DNA of 64,000 nucleotides from contig JACKMT010000001.1 in NCBI GenBank assembly GCA_024235255.1, positions 186,001 through 250,000 on the forward strand. Reading direction: 5' to 3'. Numbering within the stretch: position 1 is the stretch's first letter; every line of letters begins with the position of its first letter. Below are positions 54,610 through 63,791 of the stretch, piece by piece. A program made the position numbers and the translations under genes. Origin of the DNA: Chromatiaceae bacterium (GTDB lineage: Bacteria; Pseudomonadota; Gammaproteobacteria; Chromatiales; Chromatiaceae). A model generated the notes under the pieces. The model was not told where the DNA came from, did not search any database, and was given only the letters and a program-made list of their open reading frames with translations.

Positions 54610-56493
54610 TTAAACTTTAAATTGCCTGGTCGTCTCCTGGAGCTCGATTGCCAGTTGCGACAGCGCTTCGCTGGCGCTTGCAGTCTGTTCCGCCGCAGCT
54701 GCGGTGCGCTTGCTTACTTCGGTGATGCCGTTGACATTGCGATTGATCTCCTCTGCCACGGCGCTTTGTTGCTCTGTTGCGGTGGCAATCTGTATGTTCA
54801 TCTCGGCAATACGGTTGACCGAGGTTGTGATATCCATTAGCGCGTTTTGCGCCCGAGCCGCCTGCTCGGTGCTGAGTTGAGCCTGTTTACGCCCTTCTTC
54901 CATCACACCAGCCGCGTTTTTAGCTCTGGCCTGCAGCTTCTCGATCATTTTTTGTATCTCTTGGGTAGACTGCTGCGTGCGACCGGCGAGTGTGCGCACT
55001 TCATCAGCGACCACGGCAAACCCACGTCCCTGTTCGCCAGCCCGGGCTGCCTCGATGGCGGCGTTGAGCGCGAGCAGATTGGTCTGCTCGGCGATACCGC
55101 GGATAACGTCAAGAATCGAACCGATGTGCTCACTGTCGCTTTCAAGCTGCTGGATGACAACAGAAGCCTTCTCCACCTCTTCTGCCAGAGCATGCGTGGC
55201 GGCTATGGTCAGCGCGACCACCTGTTTTCCGCTTTCCGCTTCGTCATCGGCCTGCCTGGTCGTCTCTGCTGCATTGATTGCACTGCTTGCCACACCTTGA
55301 ACCGTTGCAGCCATTTCATTGATTGCGCTTGCGACGCGTTCGATATCGCTTTGCTGAGATGTAATCCCGTTGCGTGTATCCTTGGTAATTGAAAAAACTT
55401 TTTCCGCAGACGATGTCAATCGGTCGCCGACCTCGGAAATACCGCCCACCATGCGATGCAGGCGTGCAACCATCGTTTTTGCCGCCTGCAGCAATTGACC
55501 GATCTCGTCATTACTTCCACGGGCGGTTTTATGCTCGTTGCTGATGGCAACCGTAAGATCACCGTCGGCTACCGCACGCATAACAGCGACCGCGTTATTC
55601 AACGGTTTGAATGACCGATTGATATACCAGTAGATTCCCAGCAGTGAAACAGTAATGATTGCGAACGTTCCAATTATGAAAACGGTGTTGATGGATCGCT
55701 GCTGCAAAACGCTTTCCGTCGTGTCAGTTGCCGTTATCAGATAGCCCAAAGGCGTTTGCTGGCTATCCTGTATGGTTAAAGCGACTACCGAATAGATCTG
55801 CGCATCTGCATCCGTGTAGGCGAATTTGGTTTGCCCCAACTCAGGCAGGTTGTGGGATACGGAATCATTCAACTCGGAAGCTGTGGTGTATTCGGGTCTG
55901 CCTTGGGTATCGAGCACAAAAACCTCGGTACCATCATTGGCTTTAAAATCCTCTACCGATGGTTGCAGATTTTTAATCAGTACTCCTGCGCCGACGAGTT
56001 TGCCGCGGGAGTATAGTGGAGTTGCCAACACAACATTGAGGTGGCCGTCACCGTCTCTCTCGAGTCCACTGCGCAACTCCTTATTCAGAATCGCCTGTTC
56101 GACCAGTCCCCCCTTCACGGATCCTGGATTACCGTCGGGTTTGGAAAACAGTATCCTCCCTGTGCTATCTACCAATTGCAGCTTGCTGATGGTGCCACTG
56201 ACGGATAAGCGATTGAAAGTACCGATAGTAAACTTCTCGATCTCGTCAGGATCTCCTGCACCGATCGCTTTTAGGACTTCCCGGCTGCGTGTCAATGCCG
56301 GCAGTGCCGCTTCCATATGATCAAGTTGGCTGGCGAGGATCTTTTTCCATAATATTGCTTTACCCTGTAACGCACTCTGTTCAAAGCGACTCTCCACTTC
56401 GTCTCTTGATATCTTGCCGGCAATACTGAGACAGAACGCCACAAGCAGAGTGGCAATGGACGAGACAACAATGATTCTGGCCTTTAGTGTCAC
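54610..56493 (-). CDS. Methyl-accepting chemotaxis protein
   Basis: 627 aa. One N-terminal membrane helix, a periplasmic double-Cache-like sensor of about 240 residues, a second helix at about 270-292, a HAMP domain, and the cytoplasmic signalling hairpin with tip motif IAEQTNLLALNAAIEAARAGEQGRGFAVVADEVR (quoted in part: EQTNLLALNAAIEAARAGE). It signals to CheA/CheW. The C terminus lacks a CheR-tethering pentapeptide. No che operon is present in the window, so the receptor is an orphan here. Confidence 0.93.
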   Translation of the reverse strand: MTLKARIIVVSSIATLLVAFCLSIAGKISRDEVESRFEQSALQGKAILWKKILASQLDHMEAALPALTRSREVLKAIGAGDPDEIEKFTIGTFNRLSVSGTISKLQLVDSTGRILFSKPDGNPGSVKGGLVEQAILNKELRSGLERDGDGHLNVVLATPLYSRGKLVGAGVLIKNLQPSVEDFKANDGTEVFVLDTQGRPEYTTASELNDSVSHNLPELGQTKFAYTDADAQIYSVVALTIQDSQQTPLGYLITATDTTESVLQQRSINTVFIIGTFAIITVSLLGIYWYINRSFKPLNNAVAVMRAVADGDLTVAISNEHKTARGSNDEIGQLLQAAKTMVARLHRMVGGISEVGDRLTSSAEKVFSITKDTRNGITSQQSDIERVASAINEMAATVQGVASSAINAAETTRQADDEAESGKQVVALTIAATHALAEEVEKASVVIQQLESDSEHIGSILDVIRGIAEQTNLLALNAAIEAARAGEQGRGFAVVADEVRTLAGRTQQSTQEIQKMIEKLQARAKNAAGVMEEGRKQAQLSTEQAARAQNALMDITTSVNRIAEMNIQIATATEQQSAVAEEINRNVNGITEVSKRTAAAAEQTASASEALSQLAIELQETTRQFKV

Positions 56494-56726
56494 TCTGACA
56501 CCTCCATCGGTACCATTTTTTCGTTACCGAAATATGATTTTATAATTGTTGGATCGCCAGGATTCTGCAGCTCCCTGGTTGCGTTTCATTACCCTGCTAT
56601 CCGTCGGTATGTCTGCTCAGCCATCCCGGTCCACCTCGTCCGCTGATTGAACATAGCACTGGCATGTCGATTGCGATCCAATAATTTGAAGCCCGGCAAT
56701 TGCCAGGCTTCAACTGTGGGTTAAGT

Positions 56727-57149
56727 TCACTCAACCGGATAGCCGTGGCTCTTCCAGTCGGGAAATCCCGCACGATAAAAATGCACTTTCTTAAAGCCCC
56801 AACTCACAGCCTGTTCGCTCGCATGCGCACTGACCATGCATTTGATGCCGTTGCAATAGAAGACGATATCGTCGTCTTTACTGGCCTCCGCAAGCAACGA
56901 CTCCTCAGATAGATTTTTGTTGAGTTCAAGGTGCACCGCACCCGGGATTCGTCCAGCTTCCCAGTCGGAATCTTTACGGGGATCGACAAACAACACTCCT
57001 TGGTCAAATAGGGACTTGGCTTGATCGCTATCAACCGTATTTGCACCGGGAATTGTCTCCGGCGACATCTCCGCCCAAGCACCGAAAGAGAGTAATGTTG
57101 CCGTTAAAAAGAGAGCAGCTGTATTAAATAGTACTTTCATGATAATCAC
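56727..57149 (-). CDS. Periplasmic rhodanese-like sulfurtransferase
   Basis: 140 aa. A Sec signal peptide ends near residue 26 (SFGAWA), then one rhodanese domain with the active-site loop YCNGIKCMVS; the first Cys is in the catalytic position. It probably moves sulfane sulfur in the periplasm, which suits a sulfur oxidiser. A second Met (MKVLF, four codons in) is an equally good start. Stand-alone, with the 233-base region after it empty. Confidence 0.9.
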   Translation of the reverse strand: MIIMKVLFNTAALFLTATLLSFGAWAEMSPETIPGANTVDSDQAKSLFDQGVLFVDPRKDSDWEAGRIPGAVHLELNKNLSEESLLAEASKDDDIVFYCNGIKCMVSAHASEQAVSWGFKKVHFYRAGFPDWKSHGYPVE

Positions 57150-57643
57150 CTCACTCTATCCTTCGTATACGGTGAATTTGAACTGCCGATTACGCAGGAT
57201 GGTTGCAGAAGAAATAGCCCAATCGAGCGGGAATTCAACATGCTGGCGGTCTTTGTTTGACTGCTTGCCAGTTACCTGTCAGTATCGACGGAGCGCCAAC
57301 TCCCTCGAGATCGATATTGCCTTGTTCCCGCCAAAGGAGCGGTAATTCCATGGTCCACATGCGGATTTTTCTCCTTCAGCGCGATATTCGGCAACCACTG
57401 AAGTTTCTTTAAGTATTTATTCGTAATAGAGATAAATAGAGCGGTGAGCAACAATTATTCCGATAAAAACGCTAGCATTTTTATCGCTTGATTAGATACT
57501 ATCGCTACCTTAAAAAAAAATAGGCTGTGTAGTGTCTTGATACCGTAGCATTGAAAAGTCGATGAGGATTGCAGCGTTGCCGGTCAAGCTGTTCCAATGG
57601 TGCTAGGGGGTGGATGCAGGAAATGAGTGGCATCTGATAAAGC
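57150..57643. other. 494-base intergenic region between divergent genes
   Basis: Upstream regions of the rhodanese (minus) and mtgA (plus) genes. Open frames here lack ribosome binding sites and protein features. AT-rich around 57400-57530. Nothing else is recognised. Confidence 0.45.
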
Positions 57644-58348
57644 ATGGCTTTTCTGGCAATTATGTTGAAACGCCTGGTATTCGGTATGGTGCTGACGGGA
57701 ATCATAGTCACACTTTTGCTGACGCTACCTTTCCGCTGGTTTCCGCCACCAACCAGTGCCTTTATACTTCAAGCCAAGATCGGTGGCTTGGGCAACGCCA
57801 GCCCCTGTACACGCATAACCCGAGAGTGGGTGGAGTGGCAGCGTATCGCGCCGGTGGTTCCTCTCGCAGTCATCGCAGCCGAAGACCAGCTGTTTCCTTC
57901 ACACTGGGGATTCGATCTGAATGCAATTGCCACCGCGTTGCGCGAACACCGGCTGGGCGGCCGGATGCGGGGTGCCAGCACGATAACCCAGCAACTGGCG
58001 AAAAACCTCTACCTGTGGCCAGGTCAGACATGGCAGAGAAAAGGGATTGAAGCATGGTTCGCGCTGGTTCTGGAGGCGACCTGGCCAAAGCGTCGAATTC
58101 TTGAGGTTTACCTCAATACGGTTCAGTTCGGTGACTGCACCTTTGGCATTGAAGCAGCCAGCCAGCAGTTCTTCCGTAAACCGGCATCCGGGCTGTCGCA
58201 TCGGGAGGCAGCGCTTCTCGCTTCTGCTCTGCCCAACCCAATGAAATATTCTGTGGTACGGCCATCCAGTTATATGCATGCAAGAACTGAATGGATTATG
58301 CAACAGATGCGTTTACTGGGAGGTAAAGCGTATCTTTCATCTCTATGA
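57644..58348 (+). CDS. mtgA: Monofunctional peptidoglycan glycosyltransferase
   Basis: 234 aa. One N-terminal membrane helix, then the GT51 domain with catalytic Glu in AAEDQLFPSHWGFD, GASTITQQLAKNL, and second active-site region KRRILEVYLNTVQFG. It polymerises lipid II into glycan strands and has no transpeptidase domain. ATG 57644 or 57662 (MLKRLV) are possible starts. Length is normal for MtgA. Confidence 0.95.
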   Translation: MAFLAIMLKRLVFGMVLTGIIVTLLLTLPFRWFPPPTSAFILQAKIGGLGNASPCTRITREWVEWQRIAPVVPLAVIAAEDQLFPSHWGFDLNAIATALREHRLGGRMRGASTITQQLAKNLYLWPGQTWQRKGIEAWFALVLEATWPKRRILEVYLNTVQFGDCTFGIEAASQQFFRKPASGLSHREAALLASALPNPMKYSVVRPSSYMHARTEWIMQQMRLLGGKAYLSSL

Positions 58349-58582
58349 AACAGTCGAAATGGATTGGTTATACCTTGAACAAGGGTGGGGTTGCTGAGGG
58401 ATTCTGGTTTGATGCCCGTCCGGAGATCGCCAGATGAGGCGGCCATGGAGAGCAGTTCAATACGACCGGCAGACCCTGGGTGATCAACCCCTGTGCCAAG
58501 AGAGGCGCCGGTTCAACTGGTCGCTTCCAGGTGCGGATGCCATGCCGAAATAATAATCAGGGGAGGGGTGTGTCACCTCTTG

Positions 58583-58666
58583 CTACACGGCCCAAATGCA
58601 CCAAAGCGTGGCAAGGACAATTGAAACCAACGCCATACCCCAGTTTATTGCATAGAATTTAGCCAT
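58583..58666 (-). CDS. 27-aa single-helix membrane peptide
   Basis: ATG 58666, TAG 58583-58585. The peptide begins MAKFYAINWG and is otherwise one hydrophobic helix with three Trp residues. AAAGGAG lies 8 bases before the start, a very strong ribosome binding site. Size and composition recall the small subunits of terminal oxidases, but no such oxidase is near. Function unknown. Confidence 0.55.
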   Translation of the reverse strand: MAKFYAINWGMALVSIVLATLWCIWAV

Positions 58667-59007
58667 ATTCACACTCCTTTAAGAATCTCTGAATAATGTT
58701 TTCGTCAGGCAATCGATGATCTTGAGTTTTGGAAATTAATCAGACGGAAATTCGTAGGTGAATGTTGCGGTGATCCGAACGATTGTTGACAGCCTGTCGG
58801 CAGAATTAGGTTCCACACAGCCGGAAAGGATTTTTACTGATGGTGCTGTCTCAATAAATCGTGAATGCTACTATTGCGGTACACTGTAGTGGTTTTCCTG
58901 GGCGGGGCGTGATTTTCGGAAACTTCTTACAAACTATTCAGCCTGATCAATGTGACGGCTGAACTAAAATGTTTTACACAGGATTAAGGACAATTAAGGA
59001 GAATGCA
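58667..59007. other. 341-base intergenic region
   Basis: Holds the leader of the 27-aa gene on the minus strand and the upstream region of the gene at 59008. No sigma-54 site, repeat or larger gene was found. Confidence 0.4.
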
Positions 59008-59226
59008 ATGGACCGTACACGGACGATAGAACAGAAGCGTGATCTCTACCTCCAGGAGATTGCGCGCAGAACACCTCCCCAGAGTCACCACGATGCGTTT
59101 TTACGTCATGTGTACCAGGGCCTGCTGAACGATGTTGAATGGTTTCTGATGTTTGGAGGATCGCTGTGGACCGAAGTGCCGGAATCGGTTCACGACATGA
59201 AAACTGAATATGTCGACAATTGCTGA
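59008..59226 (+). CDS. 72-aa soluble protein, unknown function
   Basis: 72 aa from ATG 59008 (MDRTRTIEQKRD), preceded by AAGGAG six bases upstream. It looks helical, with a mixed-charge first half and an aromatic segment VEWFLMFGGSLW. Ends with CEAF-free polar residues and a single terminal Cys. No family recognised. It precedes the gene at 59245 by 18 bases, so the two are probably an operon. Confidence 0.6.
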   Translation: MDRTRTIEQKRDLYLQEIARRTPPQSHHDAFLRHVYQGLLNDVEWFLMFGGSLWTEVPESVHDMKTEYVDNC

Positions 59227-59244
59227 AAATGGTGACCGACCCTG

Positions 59245-59649
59245 GTGATGGAGCAACTGGATACAGACAAGCTGATGCTCTGTGTGGTCGATAGTCGATA
59301 TCTCCATTTGATCATACATACGGATGAGGAGATAACCGCTGACGACATCCCGGCCGTTGTCGGTTTTTTGGATCAGTTTGATGAACCGGTACCGATTCTT
59401 ATTGAGCGACAAGGCGATTATTCGATCTCTCCGATTGTACAGATGGCAATGTATAAGGGGACGAAGAGACGGCTTAAGGCGGTCGCATTTTTAGATCGGC
59501 ATCACCAGGACGCTTTTTTGAGCAATATAGCCAAAGTCTCTTACTTTCAGCATATAAAGGTGCGCTCTTTCTATAAAAAAGCGGATGCTGTGGAGTGGCT
59601 TAATGCGTCATTTTGCACGGAACCAATTAAAAGGAAATCGGTAACTTGA
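59245..59649 (+). CDS. STAS/SpoIIAA-like protein
   Basis: 134 aa. The alternating strand-helix order (LMLCVVDSRYLHLII, ADDIPAVVGFLDQF, VPILIERQGDYSIS, RLKAVAFLDRHH, VRSFYKKADAVEWL) is like SpoIIAA/STAS-type single-domain proteins of the lipid-binding or regulatory branch. The conserved phospho-Ser of anti-sigma antagonists is not evident. Starts at GTG 59245 or ATG 59248. Pairs with the 72-aa gene upstream. Confidence 0.55.
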   Translation: MMEQLDTDKLMLCVVDSRYLHLIIHTDEEITADDIPAVVGFLDQFDEPVPILIERQGDYSISPIVQMAMYKGTKRRLKAVAFLDRHHQDAFLSNIAKVSYFQHIKVRSFYKKADAVEWLNASFCTEPIKRKSVT

Positions 59650-59723
59650 CGAGTTAAAATAAACCGGCTATCAGTCGGTTTCCTGCTGGAGCAGAGTAGG
59701 TGGCATATGATGGTCGGCGCTGC

Positions 59724-60125
59724 TTAGTTGCGTTTCAACTCTGTCACTGTACCACCCACATGCTTGGGTTGCCGCTGTTCCAGAAGTTTCAACGCGTTGA
59801 AGAACTCCTGTTGCAATCGCGGCATGAGCTCCAGCCCCTTCGTATGATAGAAAACACGGGTATAAGTGACCGGCATACGCAGATCGTTGCGTCCGCTGGA
59901 CTGGAATTCACACCAGGCAAGTTCAATCAATCTCGGTCCCTGTCCGTCAACGAACACAACCTCTGCCCGGTCGATGATGCCCAAGTACTGGATATTGCGG
60001 ATTGGAACGAACAGCGTTTCATTTTGGTTGCGGTTGAACAGCAGACGAATCAGGCGGTAATGATCTGCCGGCAGGGAGTGCTGTTCGCGTCCGATTTCAG
60101 GGCCCCGTATAAAACTAATATCCAT
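59724..60125 (-). CDS. RuBisCO-cluster protein of unknown function (133 aa)
   Basis: 133 aa, soluble, mostly beta-strand with a helical C-terminal half (EFFNALKLLEQRQ). It starts 13 bases after the cbbO stop and is the last gene of the minus-strand RuBisCO activase block. Sequence features such as LFVPIRNIQYLGIIDRAEVVFVDG suggest a small barrel-like domain. I do not recognise a family; position argues for a link with CbbQ/CbbO. Confidence 0.65.
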   Translation of the reverse strand: MDISFIRGPEIGREQHSLPADHYRLIRLLFNRNQNETLFVPIRNIQYLGIIDRAEVVFVDGQGPRLIELAWCEFQSSGRNDLRMPVTYTRVFYHTKGLELMPRLQQEFFNALKLLEQRQPKHVGGTVTELKRN

Positions 60126-60138
60126 ATCTTCACATGGG

Positions 60139-62469
60139 TTATGCCGTCAACGTAGCGAACAGTACCGGCAGCTTCTCCGGCAGCCGCTGCACATTGTCGA
60201 TGATGGTGTAGTTATTGATACCGAATATACGTTTGACATAATTATCGGCGTCGGCATCCAGTGTCAGGCAGTAGCTGAGTACTCCCTTGCTGTAGAGCTC
60301 TTCCACAGCCTTCTTGGTATCGTGGCGCAGGTGCTGCGGATCGCGTTCGTCGATATCAGCGGGTTCACCATCGGTGACGATCAGCAGCAGTTTGCGCCGC
60401 TCTGGCTGCCTGAGCAGATGCTGTCCGGCGTGCCGCATGGCCGCACCCATACGCGTGGACAATCCGCCCTGCATGCCGGCCAGCCAGGACTTGGCTTCAG
60501 CGTCGAAGTGTTGGTTGAAATCCTTAAATCGGTAGTACTGCACATCGTGGCGACCGTCCGATGCAAAACCGTGCAGCGCAAAGGGATCGCCGATGCCATT
60601 GATCGCAGTGGCCACCAACGTGGATGCCTCCCTGGTGAGCTGCAGAATAGTCTTGTCCGAGCCTTCAACAGATTCGTTGGTCGACTCTGATAGATCCATC
60701 AGGACGACGACAGCAAGATCGCGGTTTTTCAGTACATTGCGCATGGTGATGCGCGAGTTGGGAATATCGCCCATGCGGATCGCGACCATGGCGTCGATCG
60801 CGGCATTGATATCAATTTCATCGCCGTCTTCCATATTTCGTACGCGCTGTACGCCTTCCGGGGTAAGTAGGTCGATGATCTGCTTTATACGCTGGGTTAC
60901 TGGCCGGTGCTCGGTAATGATTCTGTCGATCGTCGCTGGATCGCCCTTCGGTTGCCGGCGTTCGTAAACCGTGACCCAATCGGGTCGGTGCAGCTGAATC
61001 TGGTAATCCCACTCCTGGTAATGAAAGGGCTCCGATACCGGATCCTTGCCCCACATCTGGTTGTAGCTGACACCTTCATCCTCGTACGGAAAAAGTTCGG
61101 TCTCGCAGGTCCAGATCTCCTGCGCGTCGTCACCAGCCAGTTCGCAGTCGACTTCGTTGATCATCTCCATCACATTGACCTTACGCCGCACCTGGCGCTG
61201 ACTGACTGGTAGATATTGCATACCCTGTCTCCAGTCGAACGCCTCGAACTCCCAGATAAATCGGTTGTCGTCGCGGTAGGGAATTCGGATGCGGTCCAGA
61301 ATGCGCAGGCTGGGCACCTCTTTGCGCGCCGACAGCAGGTTGAATAGATCGACACCCAGGTTCCATGACAAACGATTGTCGTCCTGGCGCTGTTCGATGT
61401 CAGCATGAAAACGATCGGCCAACGCATTCAATTCTTCATCATCCGAGCGTTCGGACGAATCCAGCAATAACAGCGCAAACTGTTCCAGCAGCGGTATCGT
61501 CTGATGCTCTGCCGGCGTGTTGTGTTCAACCAGCAGCAGTGAACGCCAGAGTTTTTTCAGTCCGGGAAACTCCCTGATCGCCTTGTACTCGATGCGCGCA
61601 TCCTCCACCAGACCGATGAAAAACATCTGCGCCGGACTGAGCTGCTCTGCCGATATACGCCTGCGGGTGTAACAGATGTGAGCCGCCATATGCGCCGATG
61701 TGGCGCGGTACAATTCAAGCCCGGATATTTCACCGACGGCGTCAACAGCGTCGGGCATATGCACGACGTGCTGTTGTATATATGGCTTGAAATCGGTGAA
61801 ATCCGCTCCCGTCGGGCGCAGGAAAAAATCGCGCCCCCAGAGCGCCCGCAGGTAGAAGTTCAGTTTGCGCTGGGTGTCGATAAAAAGGGTGCCTCTGCGC
61901 TCCTTTTGCAGCATCGCCTGGCTATCCTTGGACTCAAGGCTGAAATAGGCAGTCAGATTCTGAAAGTCGCGCCGGTAAGCCTGCGCTCCGAAGTTAGCCC
62001 AACGGCGCAGTCCGCTCAAAGTCAGCTTGGAGAGCAGTTCATCGATGTGGCTCAGCATCGGCCGCAAACCGCGCGCTGCGGTAGCCGAAAGCTGGTGGAT
62101 CAGCGTCAGATAGCCGCGCAGCAGCTCGGCGTCTCCCAACCGCCGCGCCGCGGTCGGCAGACTGTTGAACAACAGGGCTATGACTTCGCCGGATGTCATC
62201 GATGAGAGCTTCATAGCAGCGGCTATGCAATCGGTGATGATGTCTTCACCGCACTCTTTGGTCACCAGCGGCATGACCTGAAGATAGGAGATGACCAGGT
62301 CTTTGCCGCGACGCAGATTGGAAAGTCCTCTCGCCCCCTCCAGGTAGTTCTGCAGTCCAGCCGGCGACATCACGTGCGCCGCTTCCGAGAAGGTGCCTTC
62401 CAGCACGTCGCGAATCTCGGGTGCGGTATCTTCCAGATAGAATTCGTAATCTTCGAGTTTGATCGCCAT
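60139..62469 (-). CDS. cbbO: RuBisCO activase adaptor CbbO
   Basis: 776 aa. The C-terminal 195 residues form a von Willebrand factor A domain with MIDAS motif DLSES (VVVLMDLSESTNES), the part that contacts RuBisCO in CbbQO complexes. The preceding region is the long helical CbbO-specific part. With the CbbQ hexamer it removes inhibitory sugar phosphates from form I or II RuBisCO. Follows cbbQ on the minus strand by 67 bases. Full length. Confidence 0.95.
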   Translation of the reverse strand: MAIKLEDYEFYLEDTAPEIRDVLEGTFSEAAHVMSPAGLQNYLEGARGLSNLRRGKDLVISYLQVMPLVTKECGEDIITDCIAAAMKLSSMTSGEVIALLFNSLPTAARRLGDAELLRGYLTLIHQLSATAARGLRPMLSHIDELLSKLTLSGLRRWANFGAQAYRRDFQNLTAYFSLESKDSQAMLQKERRGTLFIDTQRKLNFYLRALWGRDFFLRPTGADFTDFKPYIQQHVVHMPDAVDAVGEISGLELYRATSAHMAAHICYTRRRISAEQLSPAQMFFIGLVEDARIEYKAIREFPGLKKLWRSLLLVEHNTPAEHQTIPLLEQFALLLLDSSERSDDEELNALADRFHADIEQRQDDNRLSWNLGVDLFNLLSARKEVPSLRILDRIRIPYRDDNRFIWEFEAFDWRQGMQYLPVSQRQVRRKVNVMEMINEVDCELAGDDAQEIWTCETELFPYEDEGVSYNQMWGKDPVSEPFHYQEWDYQIQLHRPDWVTVYERRQPKGDPATIDRIITEHRPVTQRIKQIIDLLTPEGVQRVRNMEDGDEIDINAAIDAMVAIRMGDIPNSRITMRNVLKNRDLAVVVLMDLSESTNESVEGSDKTILQLTREASTLVATAINGIGDPFALHGFASDGRHDVQYYRFKDFNQHFDAEAKSWLAGMQGGLSTRMGAAMRHAGQHLLRQPERRKLLLIVTDGEPADIDERDPQHLRHDTKKAVEELYSKGVLSYCLTLDADADNYVKRIFGINNYTIIDNVQRLPEKLPVLFATLTA

Positions 62470-62536
62470 CGTTCAGTTCCACGGCGCCGCATCCGCCCCA
62501 GATGTGCGGGATGGCGGCGCGGCTGCGCGCGCTGTC

Positions 62537-63346
62537 TCAACCAAAAAAGGTCTGAACCGCTGCGTTCAAGGTATCCCGCATATCCGGGTCGTCGGTCAAC
62601 GGTGTCACCATGGTCATCGAGCAGGCGGCAACCGGCTCCACACCTTTGTGAATCAGCTGTCCCGAATAGACCAGCAGGCGGGTCGAGATGCCCTCGTCCA
62701 GGCCGTGCCCCTTGAGATTCCGCGCGCGGTGGGCGATCTGCACCAGTTTATGTGCGGTGGCCTTGTCCACCCCCGACTCCAGGACCACAATCTCCGTCTC
62801 CAGAGCCTCCTCCGGATAATCGAAATCCAAGCCGCCGAAGCGCTGTTTGGTCGACTGTTTCAGATCTTTCATCAGGCTCTGATAGCCCGGATTGTAGGAG
62901 ATGACCAGCTGAAAATCGGCATGCGCCTGGATCAGTTCGCCCTTCTTGTCCAGCGGCAGCGTGCGCCGGTGATCGGTCAGCGGATGGATGACCACCGTGG
63001 TGTCCTGGCGCGCTTCGACAACTTCGTCCAGATAACAGATGGCACCCAGCCGAGCCGCCGTCGTCAGCGGTCCGTCCTGCCACTTGGTGCCGTCTTTATC
63101 CAGCAGAAAGCGTCCCACCAGATCGGAAGCAGTCATATCCTCGTTGCAGGCGACGGTAATCAGCGGACGCTCCAGTTTCCAGGCCATATACTCGACAAAA
63201 CGGGACTTGCCACAGCCGGTCGGCCCCTTGAGCATCATCGGCATGCGTGCGTTATAAGCAGCCTCGTACAAGGCTATCTCATTGCCTACCGCTCTGTAGA
63301 AAGGCTCCCGTTTGATTCTGAATTGCTCGATATCCACTGCAGACAT
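62537..63346 (-). CDS. cbbQ: RuBisCO activase AAA+ subunit CbbQ
   Basis: 269 aa MoxR-type AAA+ ATPase. Walker A is GPTGCGKS (residues 41-48), Walker B AICYLDEVVEA, and the arginine-finger region follows. Forms hexameric rings that bind one CbbO. The N-terminal FRIKREPFYRAVGNE is characteristic of the CbbQ/NorQ subfamily; the RuBisCO context favours CbbQ. Confidence 0.96.
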   Translation of the reverse strand: MSAVDIEQFRIKREPFYRAVGNEIALYEAAYNARMPMMLKGPTGCGKSRFVEYMAWKLERPLITVACNEDMTASDLVGRFLLDKDGTKWQDGPLTTAARLGAICYLDEVVEARQDTTVVIHPLTDHRRTLPLDKKGELIQAHADFQLVISYNPGYQSLMKDLKQSTKQRFGGLDFDYPEEALETEIVVLESGVDKATAHKLVQIAHRARNLKGHGLDEGISTRLLVYSGQLIHKGVEPVAACSMTMVTPLTDDPDMRDTLNAAVQTFFG

Positions 63347-63396
63347 TTTTTACCTTCCAGGCTCTCAATAGGTTGCAACCGATAACCCTGCAGTTA

Positions 63397-63708
63397 TCAG
63401 TCTTCATCGTTCGTTTCGATTTCACCGCTCCAGCCGGCAGCGCGCGCGAGTTCAACTGCTTCAGCGTGAATTCTCTGGTGGCGCGCACGCAGCTCATCGG
63501 GCAGATTGCTGACCAGGCAGCCATATTTGTCCCACTCATCGTTCACCTTATGCAACAGACCGTTGATGCCGGCCATATTCCAGCCCGCGCAGGTTTGCGT
63601 CTCCGGAATCAACCCGAATACCCAGGCGTCACGAATCATCTTGCCGATGACAGTCATGCCACCGTACACATCCTGGTCAACGCCTATATAAGTCTGTGGT
63701 TTGGTCAT
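63397..63708 (-). CDS. Conserved RuBisCO-associated protein (103 aa)
   Basis: 103 aa, soluble and acidic at its end. IGVDQDVYGGMTVIGKMIRDAWVFGLIPETQTCAGW (quoted in part: YGGMTVIGKMIRDAWVFGL) and MAGINGLLHKVNDEWDKYG look well conserved, suggesting selection. It lies between the cbbS terminator and cbbQ, the position of an uncharacterised gene in several sulfur-oxidising gammaproteobacteria. No catalytic motif is evident. A role in RuBisCO assembly or activation is inferred only from place. Confidence 0.75.
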   Translation of the reverse strand: MTKPQTYIGVDQDVYGGMTVIGKMIRDAWVFGLIPETQTCAGWNMAGINGLLHKVNDEWDKYGCLVSNLPDELRARHQRIHAEAVELARAAGWSGEIETNDED

Positions 63709-63725
63709 CGTTTCCGTGGGTCCCC

Positions 63726-63763
63726 AAAAAAAAGCCCCCGACCGGCATCAAGCGGGCGGGGGC
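63726..63763 (-). terminator. Rho-independent terminator after cbbS
   Basis: On the minus strand GCCCCCGCC... pairs with ...GTCGGGGGC (stem arms within 63734-63763) and is followed by eight T residues (63726-63733 on the plus strand as A). It allows high RuBisCO expression with lower expression of the downstream activase genes by readthrough. Confidence 0.88.
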
Positions 63764-63791
63764 CTGATCACTACTGCTTTCCCGCCGTCGG

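Noticed and set aside
58434..58553. 39-codon open frame after mtgA
   Set aside because: No ribosome binding site and no similarity that I can name.
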